64,000 bases of DNA from JAYWXI01 sp036016955 (GCF_036016955.1 NZ_JAYWXI010000001.1:1-64000), one strand, 5' to 3'; shown: positions 51,947-61,104, counted from the first letter of the stretch. Made by a program: numbers and translations. Notes: generated from the sequence alone by a model not told the origin.

Positions 51947-52798
51947 ATGAGTAAAAGTATTGAAGAGCTCAGAGGGCTCGCTACGCAGATCCGAAGGGAT
52001 ATTTTGAGAATGGTGCATGCCGTTAATTCCGGTCATCCGGGAGGAAGTTTGGGGTGTGTGGAATATTTTACGGCACTTTATGGGAAGGTGATGAATTATC
52101 AATTGCCTTTTACCATGGAGGGGAAAGGCGAGGATTTGTTTTTTCTGTCCAACGGGCATATTTCGCCGGTTTATTACTCGGCTTTGGCTCGGTTTGGCTT
52201 CTTTCCGGTGGAAGAGCTCGGTACTTTCCGTAAGTTAGACTCTCGTTTGCAGGGGCATCCTACGACGCATGAGGGGCTTCCGGGGGTTAGGATTGCTTCG
52301 GGATCTTTGGGTCAGGGGCTTTCAGTGGCGATTGGGGCAGCTTTGGGTAAGAAGTTGGATGGAGAGGCTTCTTTGGTGTATTCGCTTCATGGCGATGGGG
52401 AATTGCAGGAGGGGCAGATTTGGGAGGCTTTGATGTTTGCGGCTCACCATAAGGTGGATAATCTTATTGCAACCATAGATGCTAATAACCGTCAGATTGA
52501 CGGCGATGTGGATGAGGTGATGAGTTTGGGAGATCTTAATGCGAAACTTAAGGCGTTTGGCTGGGAAGTGATTGAAGAGAAAAAAGGCAACGATTTGGAA
52601 GCGGTTATTAATATACTTGAGTTTGCTAAAAGTAAGACTGGTAAAGGGAAGCCGGTGGCGATTATTTTGCATACGGAGATGGGCAACGGGGTGGATTTCA
52701 TGATGGGGACGCATGCTTGGCATGGGAAAGCGCCTAACGACGAACAGCTTGAAAAGGCACTGCATCAGCTTTCTTTAGACCGGGTGCAGGATTATTAA
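51947..52798 (+). CDS. Transketolase, N-terminal (thiamine diphosphate-binding) subunit
   Basis: 283 residues, the first half of a transketolase encoded as two genes. Motifs: HAVNSGHPGGSLGCVEYFTALY, FFLSNGHISPVYYSALA, ASGSLGQGLSVAIGAALG, and the thiamine-diphosphate/metal motif HGDGELQEGQIWEALMFA...NLIATIDANNRQIDG. The pyrimidine-binding half is the next gene. Works in the non-oxidative pentose phosphate pathway. Confidence 0.94.
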   Translation: MSKSIEELRGLATQIRRDILRMVHAVNSGHPGGSLGCVEYFTALYGKVMNYQLPFTMEGKGEDLFFLSNGHISPVYYSALARFGFFPVEELGTFRKLDSRLQGHPTTHEGLPGVRIASGSLGQGLSVAIGAALGKKLDGEASLVYSLHGDGELQEGQIWEALMFAAHHKVDNLIATIDANNRQIDGDVDEVMSLGDLNAKLKAFGWEVIEEKKGNDLEAVINILEFAKSKTGKGKPVAIILHTEMGNGVDFMMGTHAWHGKAPNDEQLEKALHQLSLDRVQDY

Positions 52799-52973
52799 AT
52801 TAGAAAGGAGCGGTTACCGGCGGCGTTCTTTCGATTGGTTTTAGATTTAGGAGAGGAGAAAGGACTGGCGGCGATTTTTTGTGGTAATGGCTGACTTTTC
52901 CTGTCGGAAGCCTCAGTTTTGAGGCCGGAAAGGTAGAAAAATACGTTGAAAATTTAGATTAAAAGAGTTAAAA

Positions 52974-53921
52974 ATGAAATACACCTATACAGAAAAAAAA
53001 GATACCCGCAGTGGATTTGGTGCCGGACTGGCAGAATTGGCGGATAAGAACCCGAATGTGGTTGCGCTTTGTGCCGATCTTATCGGGTCGCTAAAAATGG
53101 AAAAATTCATTGAGAAAGCCCCGGAGCGTTTTTACCAGGTCGGGATTGCCGAAGCCAATATGATTGGAATTGCGGCAGGGCTATCCATTAATGGTAAAAT
53201 TCCTTTTACGGGAACTTTTGCGAATTTTTCGACTTCACGGGTTTACGATCAGATTCGCCAGTCGGTGGCTTATTCGGGGAAGAATGTGAAAATCTGTGCT
53301 TCCCATGCGGGGCTGACTTTGGGGGAAGATGGCGCGACGCATCAGGTTTTGGAGGATATCGGGATGATGAAAATGCTTCCGGGGATGGTGGTGATTAATC
53401 CATGCGATTATAACCAAACGAAAGCGGCGACTTTGGCGATAGCCGAGTATGATGGTCCGGTTTATCTGAGATTTGGACGTCCTTCGGTTCCTGTTTTTAT
53501 TCCTGAGGATATGCCTTTTGAAATCGGGAAAGGTATTCTTTTGCAGGAAGGGCGTGATGTGACGATTGTGGCGACGGGGCATTTGGTTTGGGAGTCGCTT
53601 TTGGCCGCGGAGGCTCTTGAAAAAGAAGGGATTTCTTGTGAAGTGATTAATATTCACACAATTAAACCGTTGGATGAAGAAATTATTTTGAAATCGGTAG
53701 AGAAAACGGGACGTTTGGTTACGGCGGAGGAGCATAATTACCTTGGTGGTTTGGGCGAATCCGTAGCGGGTATGCTGGCAAGGAGAAGGCCTACACCTCA
53801 GGAGTTTGTGGCGGTTAATGATAGTTTTGGCGAATCGGCTACACCGGCGGAATTAATGCGCAAATACGGTATTGATTCGGAAGCGGTTCAGGCGGCCGTC
53901 AAAAGAGTTTTGGAAAGGTAA
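52974..53921 (+). CDS. Transketolase, C-terminal (pyrimidine-binding) subunit
   Basis: 315 residues completing the transketolase begun at 51947. It has VVALCADLIGSLKMEKFIEKAPERFYQVGIAEANMIGIAAGLSI, where the QVGIAEAN glutamate activates the cofactor, then FTGTFANFSTSRVYDQIRQSVAYSG, SHAGLTLGEDGATHQVLEDIGMM, YLRFGRPSVPVF, and the C-terminal domain GRDVTIVATGHLVWESLLAAEAL...TAEEHNYLGGLGESVAGML. The 175-base gap to the first subunit has no gene; it holds a small possible hairpin GCCTCA-GTTT-TGAGGC around 52910-52925. Confidence 0.95.
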   Translation: MKYTYTEKKDTRSGFGAGLAELADKNPNVVALCADLIGSLKMEKFIEKAPERFYQVGIAEANMIGIAAGLSINGKIPFTGTFANFSTSRVYDQIRQSVAYSGKNVKICASHAGLTLGEDGATHQVLEDIGMMKMLPGMVVINPCDYNQTKAATLAIAEYDGPVYLRFGRPSVPVFIPEDMPFEIGKGILLQEGRDVTIVATGHLVWESLLAAEALEKEGISCEVINIHTIKPLDEEIILKSVEKTGRLVTAEEHNYLGGLGESVAGMLARRRPTPQEFVAVNDSFGESATPAELMRKYGIDSEAVQAAVKRVLER

Positions 53922-53964
53922 TCCGTCGTTTTTGGATTTAAGAATTTAAGTCAAAAATACCAAT

Positions 53965-54000
53965 AAAAGCAGTGCAAACGTTTCGATTTGTGCTGCTTTT
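53965..54000. terminator. Bidirectional terminator between the transketolase and lipid-kinase genes
   Basis: AAAAGCAGTGCAAA (53965-53978) pairs with TTTGTGCTGCTTTT (53987-54000) through two G-T wobbles, loop CGTTTCGA, then T-rich sequence. Lies between convergent genes. Confidence 0.75.
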
Positions 54001-54006
54001 TCTTTT

Positions 54007-54858
54007 TTAGGTCAGGATCCGCAGGCTTTGGGGAAGAACTTTTAGGGTGATGGGAGATTTTATTTTGTTGAATTCCCCATCCAGATGCCAGTTTTTGGTG
54101 CTGACTTTGAAGCGGACTTCGGATACGGGAAGATAAGTGAGGTAGTCGTCGTTTTTCAGGCGTTTGGTGAACATCCGAAAGGCAAAAAACAACGAATACG
54201 AAAGAGGAAACTTTTTTACCAAAACCAAATCCACTAATCCGTCACTTTTACTGGCGTGAGGGGCGATGTAGGCGTTGTTGCCGAATTGTCGGGTGTTGGC
54301 GATGTTGAGCATCAGGTAGCGGCCGTTGTATTGTTGAAAGGCAGGATCTAAGAATTTGACTTTGATGGGTTTGTAATTAAAGAATGTTTGGATGGAAACC
54401 TTAATGTAGTTTTTGAAACCTCGTTGGGTTTTCTCAAATTCTTTGACTACTTTGCCGTCAAAACCTGTCCCCGATACATTGATGGAAAGCTTTCCATTGA
54501 CGGTGAACGTGTCGATTTTTCGGGACTTTCCGAGGCGGATTTTTTCCAGAAGCTCGTCGAGGTTTTTTCTGAAGTTGGTTTCGTTGGAAAAACCGTTGCC
54601 CGAACCGGCGGGGAAAATGGCCAAAATTTTATCGGTATGGATGAGATTTCGGGCCACGGTAGAGATGGTTCCGTCGCCTCCTATGGCAACGAAAACGTCT
54701 GTTGAATCAAAGTGGGTACGGATGAATTCTTCCGTACCTTCAATGGATTCGGAGACGTAATAATTCGGTGAATCCACCTTGGCTTTTAGCTCGTTGAGAA
54801 AAGGAAGGTAGTTCTTTTTTGCCGAATTCGGATTAATGATAAAAGCGACCCGTTGCAT
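54007..54858 (-). CDS. Diacylglycerol-kinase-family lipid kinase (YegS-like)
   Basis: 283 residues from ATG 54858 (MQRVAFIINPNSAKKNYLPF); an earlier ATG at 54897 would run through the gyrB terminator. Catalytic-domain motifs VFVAIGGDGTISTVARNL and LAIFPAGSGNGFSNET bind ATP, and the C-terminal domain has RYLMLNIANTRQFGNNAYIAPHASKSDGLVDLVLVKK. Family members phosphorylate diacylglycerol or related lipids at the membrane. Downstream of gyrB on the same strand, but separated from it by a terminator. Confidence 0.9.
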   Translation of the reverse strand: MQRVAFIINPNSAKKNYLPFLNELKAKVDSPNYYVSESIEGTEEFIRTHFDSTDVFVAIGGDGTISTVARNLIHTDKILAIFPAGSGNGFSNETNFRKNLDELLEKIRLGKSRKIDTFTVNGKLSINVSGTGFDGKVVKEFEKTQRGFKNYIKVSIQTFFNYKPIKVKFLDPAFQQYNGRYLMLNIANTRQFGNNAYIAPHASKSDGLVDLVLVKKFPLSYSLFFAFRMFTKRLKNDDYLTYLPVSEVRFKVSTKNWHLDGEFNKIKSPITLKVLPQSLRILT

Positions 54859-54871
54859 CGGTGCAAAAATA

Positions 54872-54901
54872 AAAAATGCCTTCCGAAACGAAGGCATTTT
54901 T
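54872..54901 (-). terminator. Terminator of gyrB
   Basis: AAAAATGCCTT (54872-54882) pairs with AAGGCATTTTT (54891-54901), loop CCGAAACG. On the minus strand it ends in a T-run, just after the gyrB stop. Confidence 0.8.
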
Positions 54902-54929
54902 ATTTTGTTTTTTTAGAAGGTTTACAAGA

Positions 54930-56864
54930 TTAGGCGTCGATATTGGCGTAAACGGCGTTTTTCTCGATAAATTCCCGTCTTGGCGGAACTTCATCGCCCA
55001 TAAGCATGGAGAAGATGTTATCTGCTTCGGCCAAACTTTCGATGGTTACCTGTTTTAAGATTCGGTTTTCCGGATTAAGTGTAGTTTCCCAAAGCTGTTC
55101 GGGGTTCATTTCTCCGAGACCTTTGTAACGCTGTACTTCCACTCCTTTTCCGTCGGCGGACATCTCCAGGGTTTTTTGTTCGCGCTCTTTTTCGTTCCAA
55201 GCGTAGATTTTTTTATTCCCTTTTTTAAGGAGGTAAAGCGGCGGAGAGGCAATGTAGACATACCCTTGCTCAATCAGTTCTTTCATGTAACGGAAGAAGA
55301 AAGTGAGGATCAGGGTGGAAATGTGGGAGCCGTCCACGTCCGCATCGGTCATGATGACGATTTTGTGGTATCTTAATTTGCTTAAGTTAAGCGCCTTGCT
55401 GTCTTCTTCGGTGCCCACGGAAACGCCTAATGCGGTGTAGATGTTTTTAATCTCTTCGTTGTCGTACACCTTGTGAAGCATGGATTTTTCCACGTTAAGG
55501 ATTTTACCTCTTAGTGGAAGAATGGCTTGAAAATGACGGTCTCTTCCCTGTTTGGCCGTTCCTCCTGCTGAGTCTCCCTCGACGAGGAAAATTTCGGAAA
55601 TTTCAGGGTCTTTGGAGGAACAGTCCGAGAGTTTTCCTGGAAGTCCGGCACCGCCCATCGGGGTCTTGCGCTGTACCAGTTCTCTTGCTTTCTTGGCGGC
55701 TTGTCTGGCTTTGGCTGCGAGGACTACTTTTTGGACGATTTGTTTGGCTTCGTTCGGGTGTTCTTCCAAGAAATTGCTCAACATTTCGCCCACGATTTTG
55801 TCCACTGCACCGGAAACCTCGGAGTTTCCTAATTTGGTTTTGGTTTGTCCCTCGAACTGAGGTTCCATGACTTTTACCGAAATAATAGCCGTAAGCCCTT
55901 CACGGAAATCGTCCCCGGTAACTTCTACTTTTTCTTTGGCAGGAAGTCCTAATTCATCGGCGAATTTTTTTAGCGTTCTGGTGAGTGCCCGACGGAAACC
56001 GGCCAAATGCGTACCCCCTTCGTGCGTATTGATGTTGTTGACGTAAGAGTGAAGGTTTTCGTTGAAAGACGTGTTATAACGCATGGCTACTTCCACGGGG
56101 ATGCCTTCGCGTTCGCCTTCCATGAAGATTACGTTTTCCATAATGGCTTCCCGGTTGCCGTCGATGTACTCGACAAACTCCTTCAGACCGCCTTCGGAGT
56201 AGAAGGTTTCGCTGCGTGGGGTTCCGTTTTCGTCTTTTTCCCGTTCGTCGGTCAAGGTGATTCGGATGCCTTTATTAAGGTAGGCCAATTCGCGGAGACG
56301 GGCAGCCAAGGTATCGTAGTTATACACCAATTCTTGAAAAATACTCCCGTCGGGTTGGAAAAATACTTCCGTTCCTCTTTTTTCGGTACTTCCGATTTCT
56401 TCCACCTCCGTTAGGGCGCGCCCTTTGGAGTATTTTTGACGGTACATTTTATTGTCGCGGTGGACGGTGGCAATCAGCGATGTGGAAAGGGCATTAACGC
56501 AAGATACCCCGACGCCGTGAAGACCTCCCGATACCTTGTAGGAGTCTTTATCAAATTTTCCTCCGGCTCCGATTTTGGTCATCACCACTTCCAATGCCGA
56601 TTTTTGTTCCTTTTCGTGGAAATCGACCGGAATCCCCCGTCCGTTATCGCTTACGGAAATGCCATTGCCTTCGTGAATGGTAACGGTAATGGTATCACAA
56701 AAACCGGCTAAAGCTTCATCAATGGAGTTATCCACAACTTCATAAACCAAGTGGTGAAGCCCTCGGATCCCTACGTCTCCAATGTACATCGAAGGTCTTA
56801 AGCGCACGTGTTCAATCCCCTCCAAGGACTGTATGCTGCTTGCTGTATATTGCTTTTGACTCAT
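54930..56864 (-). CDS. gyrB: DNA gyrase subunit B
   Basis: 644 residues, the short GyrB form common in Bacteroidota. ATPase (GHKL) motifs: EVVDNSIDEALAGFCD, VSDNGRGIPVDFHEKE, GGKFDKDSYKVSGGLHGVGVSCVNALS. Transducer NTHEGGTHLAGFRRALT. TOPRIM domain: LVEGDSAGGTAKQGRDRHFQAILPLRGKILNVEK and IVIMTDADVDGSHISTLILTFFFRYM. C-terminus RYKGLGEMNPEQLWETTLNPENR. DADVDGS together with the QVTIES end distinguishes it from ParE reasonably well. Makes negative supercoils with GyrA. Confidence 0.95.
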   Translation of the reverse strand: MSQKQYTASSIQSLEGIEHVRLRPSMYIGDVGIRGLHHLVYEVVDNSIDEALAGFCDTITVTIHEGNGISVSDNGRGIPVDFHEKEQKSALEVVMTKIGAGGKFDKDSYKVSGGLHGVGVSCVNALSTSLIATVHRDNKMYRQKYSKGRALTEVEEIGSTEKRGTEVFFQPDGSIFQELVYNYDTLAARLRELAYLNKGIRITLTDEREKDENGTPRSETFYSEGGLKEFVEYIDGNREAIMENVIFMEGEREGIPVEVAMRYNTSFNENLHSYVNNINTHEGGTHLAGFRRALTRTLKKFADELGLPAKEKVEVTGDDFREGLTAIISVKVMEPQFEGQTKTKLGNSEVSGAVDKIVGEMLSNFLEEHPNEAKQIVQKVVLAAKARQAAKKARELVQRKTPMGGAGLPGKLSDCSSKDPEISEIFLVEGDSAGGTAKQGRDRHFQAILPLRGKILNVEKSMLHKVYDNEEIKNIYTALGVSVGTEEDSKALNLSKLRYHKIVIMTDADVDGSHISTLILTFFFRYMKELIEQGYVYIASPPLYLLKKGNKKIYAWNEKEREQKTLEMSADGKGVEVQRYKGLGEMNPEQLWETTLNPENRILKQVTIESLAEADNIFSMLMGDEVPPRREFIEKNAVYANIDA

Positions 56865-57099
56865 AATTTTGTTATTTTTTTATTGGAGCGGTGCCTTTTT
56901 AGCAATGCCGCCCTCTTTTTCTCTGTAAGAAATAAGACCTACAAATATCGGAAAAATTAGCGAATGAAGAAAAGGATTTTCGGTGAATTCCGGTAAAAAA
57001 TGCCGAGCGAACTCCTTACAGAGAAATTTAATTCTTTCTCTAAAAGCCATAAGGAAATTCAAGCATGGAAAATAAATTTAGCAATATTGTTTTTTATTT

Positions 57100-57115
57100 G
57101 TTAGTTTTGTCTAAC
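57100..57115 (+). promoter_or_regulatory. mntH promoter with an overlapping inverted repeat (candidate metal-regulator operator)
   Basis: TAGTTTTG at 57102-57109 matches the -7 consensus, with TTTA at 57077-57080 as a weak -33 candidate. Over it lies the inverted repeat GTTAG-TTTTGT-CTAAC (57100-57115), or TGTTAG/CTAACA with one more pair. The TTAG...CTAA arms resemble sites of DtxR/MntR-type metal-responsive repressors, which would fit control of an Nramp manganese/iron importer. No regulator gene lies in the window. The rest of the 56865-57132 gap contains no gene I can support. Confidence 0.5.
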
Positions 57116-57132
57116 ATTTTTATTATTGGACT

Positions 57133-58449
57133 ATGAAAAAACCTTGGAGAAGAGAGAAACATATTAATTCGTTGCCGGAGGTGTTTTCGTCCGTTCCTAT
57201 TCCGGAATCGGGCTCATCTTGGCGAAAGTTTCTGGCTTTTTTCGGGCCGGGGCTTATGATTGCCGTGGGGTATATGGATCCGGGAAATTGGGCAACGGAT
57301 ATTGCGGGAGGAGCACGATTCGGTTATGCACTGCTTGCGGTTATTCTTATTTCCAATCTGTTTGCAATTGTTTTGCAGCATTTGGCTTTGAAATTAGGAA
57401 TTGCCACCGAACGGGATTTGGCACAGGCTTGTCGGGATCATTTTAGTCCTAAGGTTAATTTTTTGCTTTGGCTGTTTTGCGAAATTGCCATTGCAGCCAT
57501 GGATTTGGCGGAGGTTATAGGGACGGCGATTGCGATTAATCTTTTGTTTGGGATTCCTTTGACTTGGGGGGTGGCAATTACAATTATTGATGTTTTTATC
57601 ATTTTGCTTTTGCAGGCTCGGGGGTTCCGCTGGCTGGAGAGTGTGGTGGGGGGCCTCATGTTTATTGTGTTGGTTTGTTTTGCCTACGAATTGGTTATTT
57701 CCCGCCCGGCGTTGTTTCCTGTTTTGGAGGGGCTGTTGCCTAAGAAAGAAATTGTAACTAATCCGTCCATGCTTTACATTGCCATTGGGATTTTGGGGGC
57801 TACTGTGATGCCGCATAATTTGTATCTGCATTCCAGTATTGTTCAGACCCGAAATTATAAAAGAACGGAGGAAGGGAAGCGCGAGGCGATTCGTTTTGCG
57901 ACAATTGATAGCACGGTGGCTTTGTTTATTGCTTTTTTCATTAATGCGGCTATTTTGATTTTGGCGGCATCTACTTTTCATGGGACGGGGTACGAACATA
58001 TTGCGGATATTCATGATGCTCATAAAATGTTAGAACCTCTTTTGGGAACAGGTTTGGCGAGTATTGCTTTTGCGGTGGCTTTGTTGGCTTCGGGACAGAA
58101 TTCGACGCTTACGGGAACGCTGGCGGGGCAGATTGTGATGGAGGGGTTTTTGGATATTCGTATAAAGCCTTGGCTTCGTCGGCTGATCACTCGTTTGGTG
58201 GCGGTGGTTCCTGCGTTTGTGGTTACGATTTTGTACGGGGAGCAGGGGACGTCGGATCTTTTGGTGCTGAGTCAGGTGGTGCTTTCGATGCAGTTGAGTT
58301 TTGCGGTGGTTCCGTTGGTGATGTTTACGGGGGACCGTTTGAAAATGGGACGCTTTGTCAATCCTTTATGGTTGAAGATTTTGGCGGGAATTATTACGTT
58401 TATTATTGTGGTGCTTAATGCTTATTTGCTGTATGCGGAATTATTCTAA
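57133..58449 (+). CDS. mntH: Nramp-family divalent metal ion transporter
   Basis: 438 residues with eleven or so membrane spans. Metal-site motifs of Nramp transporters are intact: GYMDPGNWATDIAGGARFGY (DPGN in span 1) and ILGATVMPHNLYLHSSIVQTR (MPH in span 6), plus MDLAEVIGTAIAINLLFGIP and LLASGQNSTLTGTLAGQIVMEGF. It should import Mn2+ and possibly Fe2+ with protons. Divergent from gyrB, with its own promoter and a possible metal-regulator site. Confidence 0.93.
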   Translation: MKKPWRREKHINSLPEVFSSVPIPESGSSWRKFLAFFGPGLMIAVGYMDPGNWATDIAGGARFGYALLAVILISNLFAIVLQHLALKLGIATERDLAQACRDHFSPKVNFLLWLFCEIAIAAMDLAEVIGTAIAINLLFGIPLTWGVAITIIDVFIILLLQARGFRWLESVVGGLMFIVLVCFAYELVISRPALFPVLEGLLPKKEIVTNPSMLYIAIGILGATVMPHNLYLHSSIVQTRNYKRTEEGKREAIRFATIDSTVALFIAFFINAAILILAASTFHGTGYEHIADIHDAHKMLEPLLGTGLASIAFAVALLASGQNSTLTGTLAGQIVMEGFLDIRIKPWLRRLITRLVAVVPAFVVTILYGEQGTSDLLVLSQVVLSMQLSFAVVPLVMFTGDRLKMGRFVNPLWLKILAGIITFIIVVLNAYLLYAELF

Positions 58450-58533
58450 GCAAAGGTTTTTTTTCTGCCAAAATTTCCACAAAAGGGCTTTGGCAATGAT
58501 TTTGAGCAACAGGGATAAATAAAACGATAGACT

Positions 58534-59073
58534 ATGTCAGTAAATAACGATAATCAGGAGGAAAAAGTTGTTTCTTTGGAGCAGGATAATCAAGAAACGC
58601 CGGTAGGAAATGAAGAAAATGTGACAGAGGGGCCTTCTACGGAGGACCTTTTGGCAGAGGAGAAGGATCGCTATGTTCGTCTTTTTGCCGAGTTTGAAAA
58701 CTATAAAAAAAGGACGGCTAAGGAACGTAACGAGTTTTTTCTTTATGCCAATCAGGATTTGATGATTTCCATGCTGGCGGTTTTGGATGACTTCGAACGG
58801 GCGCTTAAGGAAATGGCTAAATCGGGTAATGAAGCCGATTTGCAAGGGGTGGAATTGATTTACCAAAAGCTTAAAGGGAAATTAACAGACAAAGGATTGA
58901 AAACCATTGAGGTGAGTGCGGGGGATGAATTTAATGTTGATTTTCATGAAGCCATTACTCAAATTCCTGCGCCGTCTGAGGATTTGAAAGGAAAGATTGT
59001 GGATGTTATTGAAACGGGGTATACGCTTCATGACAAAGTAATTCGCTTTGCTAAAGTGGTTACGGGAAATTAA
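58534..59073 (+). CDS. grpE: Nucleotide exchange factor GrpE
   Basis: 179 residues. An acidic, Q/E-rich N-terminus (EEKVVSLEQDNQETPVGNEENV), a long helix (DLLAEEKDRYVRLFAEFENYKKRTAKERNEFF), and the conserved head LAVLDDFERALKEM, GVELIYQKLKGKLTDKGLKTIEV, DEFNVDFHEAITQIPAPSEDLKGKIVDVIETGYTLHDKVIRFAKVVTG. Releases ADP from DnaK. Directly followed by dnaJ, with dnaK elsewhere. Confidence 0.96.
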   Translation: MSVNNDNQEEKVVSLEQDNQETPVGNEENVTEGPSTEDLLAEEKDRYVRLFAEFENYKKRTAKERNEFFLYANQDLMISMLAVLDDFERALKEMAKSGNEADLQGVELIYQKLKGKLTDKGLKTIEVSAGDEFNVDFHEAITQIPAPSEDLKGKIVDVIETGYTLHDKVIRFAKVVTGN

Positions 59074-59145
59074 TTTTTTTAACGACGGATTTTGAGGCGG
59101 GCTTGCTTTGGCAAGTGGCTTCGGAGTCAATTTTATCAATTAAAA

Positions 59146-60273
59146 ATGGCAAAACGAGATTATTACGAAGTGCTTGGGGTTTCCAAGGGGGCTTCGGCAG
59201 ACGAAATAAAGAAGGCTTATCGGAAGATGGCGTTGAAATACCATCCGGACAAAAATCCGGGGGATAAGGAGGCGGAAGAGAAATTTAAAGAAGCTGCGGA
59301 AGCCTACGAAGTCCTCAGCGACGAAAACAAGAAAGCACGTTACGATCAGTTCGGTCATGCCGGTATGGGCGGTGGCGGCGGCTTTGGTGGCGGTGGCTTC
59401 GGTGGCGGGATGAGCATGGAGGATATTTTCTCTCAGTTTGGAGATATATTTGGAGGGCATTTCGGCGGCGGCTTTGGTGGCTTCGGCGGCGGAGCTCGAA
59501 CTCAACAAGCCCGAGGTTCTAATTTAAGGGTTAGGATTAAGCTGAATTTGGAAGAAATGCTTAATGGGACACAAAAAACCATTAAAGTTAAAAAAATGAA
59601 GTTGGCTCCGGGGGCGACCTCCAAGACGTGTCCGACCTGTAATGGGAGCGGGGTTCAGATACGCGTTATGAATACGATGCTTGGGCAGATGCAGACGCAA
59701 ACGCAATGTGGAATCTGCCAAGGTATCGGGAAAGTAGCGGATAAAATTCCGGCGGGAGCCAATGCTCAGGGCTTGATTAAAGACGAGGAAGAAATTACAA
59801 TCAATATTCCGGCGGGAGCCAGAGATGGTATTCAGCTGAATGTCAGAGGAAAAGGAAACGACGCGCCGTTTGGAGGAACACCGGGCGATTTGTTTGTCGT
59901 TGTGGAAGAGGAAGAAGATGCGCAAATTAAGCGGGAAGGCGACAATCTTCATCAGGAACTTTATATTTCTTTTGCGGAGGCGGCTTTGGGAACGTCCAAA
60001 GAGATTCCTACGGTAGGCGGTAAAGTGAAAATCAAAATCGAAGCAGGAACACAATCTGGCAAGATTTTGCGCTTGGCGGGGAAAGGATTGCCTAGCATTG
60101 ATAATTATGGGAAAGGAGATATGTTTGTGCACATTAATGTTTGGACGCCGCAGAAGCTTACTCCCGAACAGAAAACCTTTTTTGAAAACCAGTTGCAGAG
60201 CGGAGAAATGCAGGCGGAGCCTTCAGGAAAGGAAAAAACATTTTTCGAGAAGGTAAAGGATTTATTTAGTTGA
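59146..60273 (+). CDS. dnaJ: Chaperone DnaJ with a reduced zinc domain
   Basis: 375 residues from ATG 59146 (MAKRDYYEVLGVSKGA). J-domain with HPD at residues 33-35, a G/F-rich linker (GGGGGFGGGGFGGGMSMEDIF...), the central domain and C-terminal substrate domains (PAGARDGIQLNVRGKGNDAPFGGTPGDLFVVV; GKILRLAGKGLPS). Standard DnaJ has four CxxCxGxG repeats; only two are left, CPTCNGSG (from residue 162) and CGICQGIG (from residue 188). The places of the first and fourth are taken by LAPGATSK and IPAGANAQG. One zinc site can thus form, not two. The start at 59092 is rejected, as the J-domain begins at 59146. Follows grpE. Confidence 0.95.
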   Translation: MAKRDYYEVLGVSKGASADEIKKAYRKMALKYHPDKNPGDKEAEEKFKEAAEAYEVLSDENKKARYDQFGHAGMGGGGGFGGGGFGGGMSMEDIFSQFGDIFGGHFGGGFGGFGGGARTQQARGSNLRVRIKLNLEEMLNGTQKTIKVKKMKLAPGATSKTCPTCNGSGVQIRVMNTMLGQMQTQTQCGICQGIGKVADKIPAGANAQGLIKDEEEITINIPAGARDGIQLNVRGKGNDAPFGGTPGDLFVVVEEEEDAQIKREGDNLHQELYISFAEAALGTSKEIPTVGGKVKIKIEAGTQSGKILRLAGKGLPSIDNYGKGDMFVHINVWTPQKLTPEQKTFFENQLQSGEMQAEPSGKEKTFFEKVKDLFS

Positions 60274-60306
60274 AAGAAACCCTTTTGAGGGATTTTGATG
60301 CAAATT

Positions 60307-60339
60307 AAAACCGTTTCATTATTAAAATGAAACGGTTTT
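60307..60339. terminator. Bidirectional terminator between dnaJ and clpP
   Basis: AAAACCGTTTCATT (60307-60320) pairs with AATGAAACGGTTTT (60326-60339), then T. Between convergent genes. Confidence 0.8.
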
Positions 60340-60367
60340 TGTTTGTTTTGTGAAGGGCGTTGGAGGC

Positions 60368-61045
60368 TTAGCCTTTTCTTTCCAAAACTTCGTCGACCAT
60401 GCCGTATTCTTTGGCTTCGGAAGAGGTCATCCAATAGTCTCTGTCGGAAGATTTTTCAACCCATTCGTAGGGTTGTCCCGAGTGTTGGGCGATGATTTGG
60501 TAGAGTTCGTCTTTTAGTTTTAGCATTTCCCTTAGGTTGATTTCCATGTCGCTGGCCACCCCTTGGGCTCCGCCCGAAGGCTGATGAATCATGACACGGG
60601 AGTGCTTTAATGCCGAACGTTTCCCTTTTTCTCCGGCAACCAAAAGAACGGCACCCATGCTGGCAGCCATACCGGTACAGATGGTCGCCACGTCGGGCTT
60701 TATGATTTGCATGGTGTCATAGATGCCTAGTCCTGCATAGACGCTGCCTCCGGGAGAGTTGATGTAGATTTGGATGTCCTTGGAAGGATCGGCGCTTTCC
60801 AAGAAAAGCAATTGGGCTGTTACGATGTTGGCCACCTGATCGTCGATTCCTGTACCTAAGAAGATAATACGGTCCATCATCAGACGAGAGAAAACGTCCA
60901 TTTGGGCGACATTCATCCTGCGTTCTTCCATGATGTATGGCGTAAGGTTGGTAGGCTGAAACAGTCCCATATATTGGTCGGTGGCTAAGCCGCTGTTGCC
61001 AAGGTGTTTTACTGAGAAATCCCTGAAATCTTTTTTTATGTTCAT
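60368..61045 (-). CDS. clpP: ATP-dependent Clp protease proteolytic subunit
   Basis: 225 residues, with the somewhat extended N-terminus usual in Bacteroidota. Catalytic triad: the serine in TICTGMAASMGAVLLVAGEKGKR, the histidine in SRVMIHQPSGG, and the aspartate in SDRDYWMTSSEAKEYGMVDEV. INSPGGSVYAGLGIYDTMQ is also conserved. Forms the tetradecameric chamber that degrades proteins fed by Clp ATPases. Monocistronic, with promoter box TAACTTTG (minus strand) at 61105-61112. Confidence 0.97.
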   Translation of the reverse strand: MNIKKDFRDFSVKHLGNSGLATDQYMGLFQPTNLTPYIMEERRMNVAQMDVFSRLMMDRIIFLGTGIDDQVANIVTAQLLFLESADPSKDIQIYINSPGGSVYAGLGIYDTMQIIKPDVATICTGMAASMGAVLLVAGEKGKRSALKHSRVMIHQPSGGAQGVASDMEINLREMLKLKDELYQIIAQHSGQPYEWVEKSSDRDYWMTSSEAKEYGMVDEVLERKG

Positions 61046-61104
61046 AGTATTACGTTGTTGTTAGTATTGATTATAATGGTTTTGCGCAAAAATTATACCT
61101 CTTT

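Noticed and set aside
56880..57062. 60-codon open frame upstream of gyrB on the minus strand
   Set aside because: It lies in the gyrB leader, has no recognisable domain, and overlaps a weak promoter-like match (GATATTTG, minus strand, 56942-56949). It is probably chance.
58466..58495. Hairpin TGCCAAA/TTTGGCA after mntH as terminator
   Set aside because: The loop is 16 bases and no T-run follows the stem.
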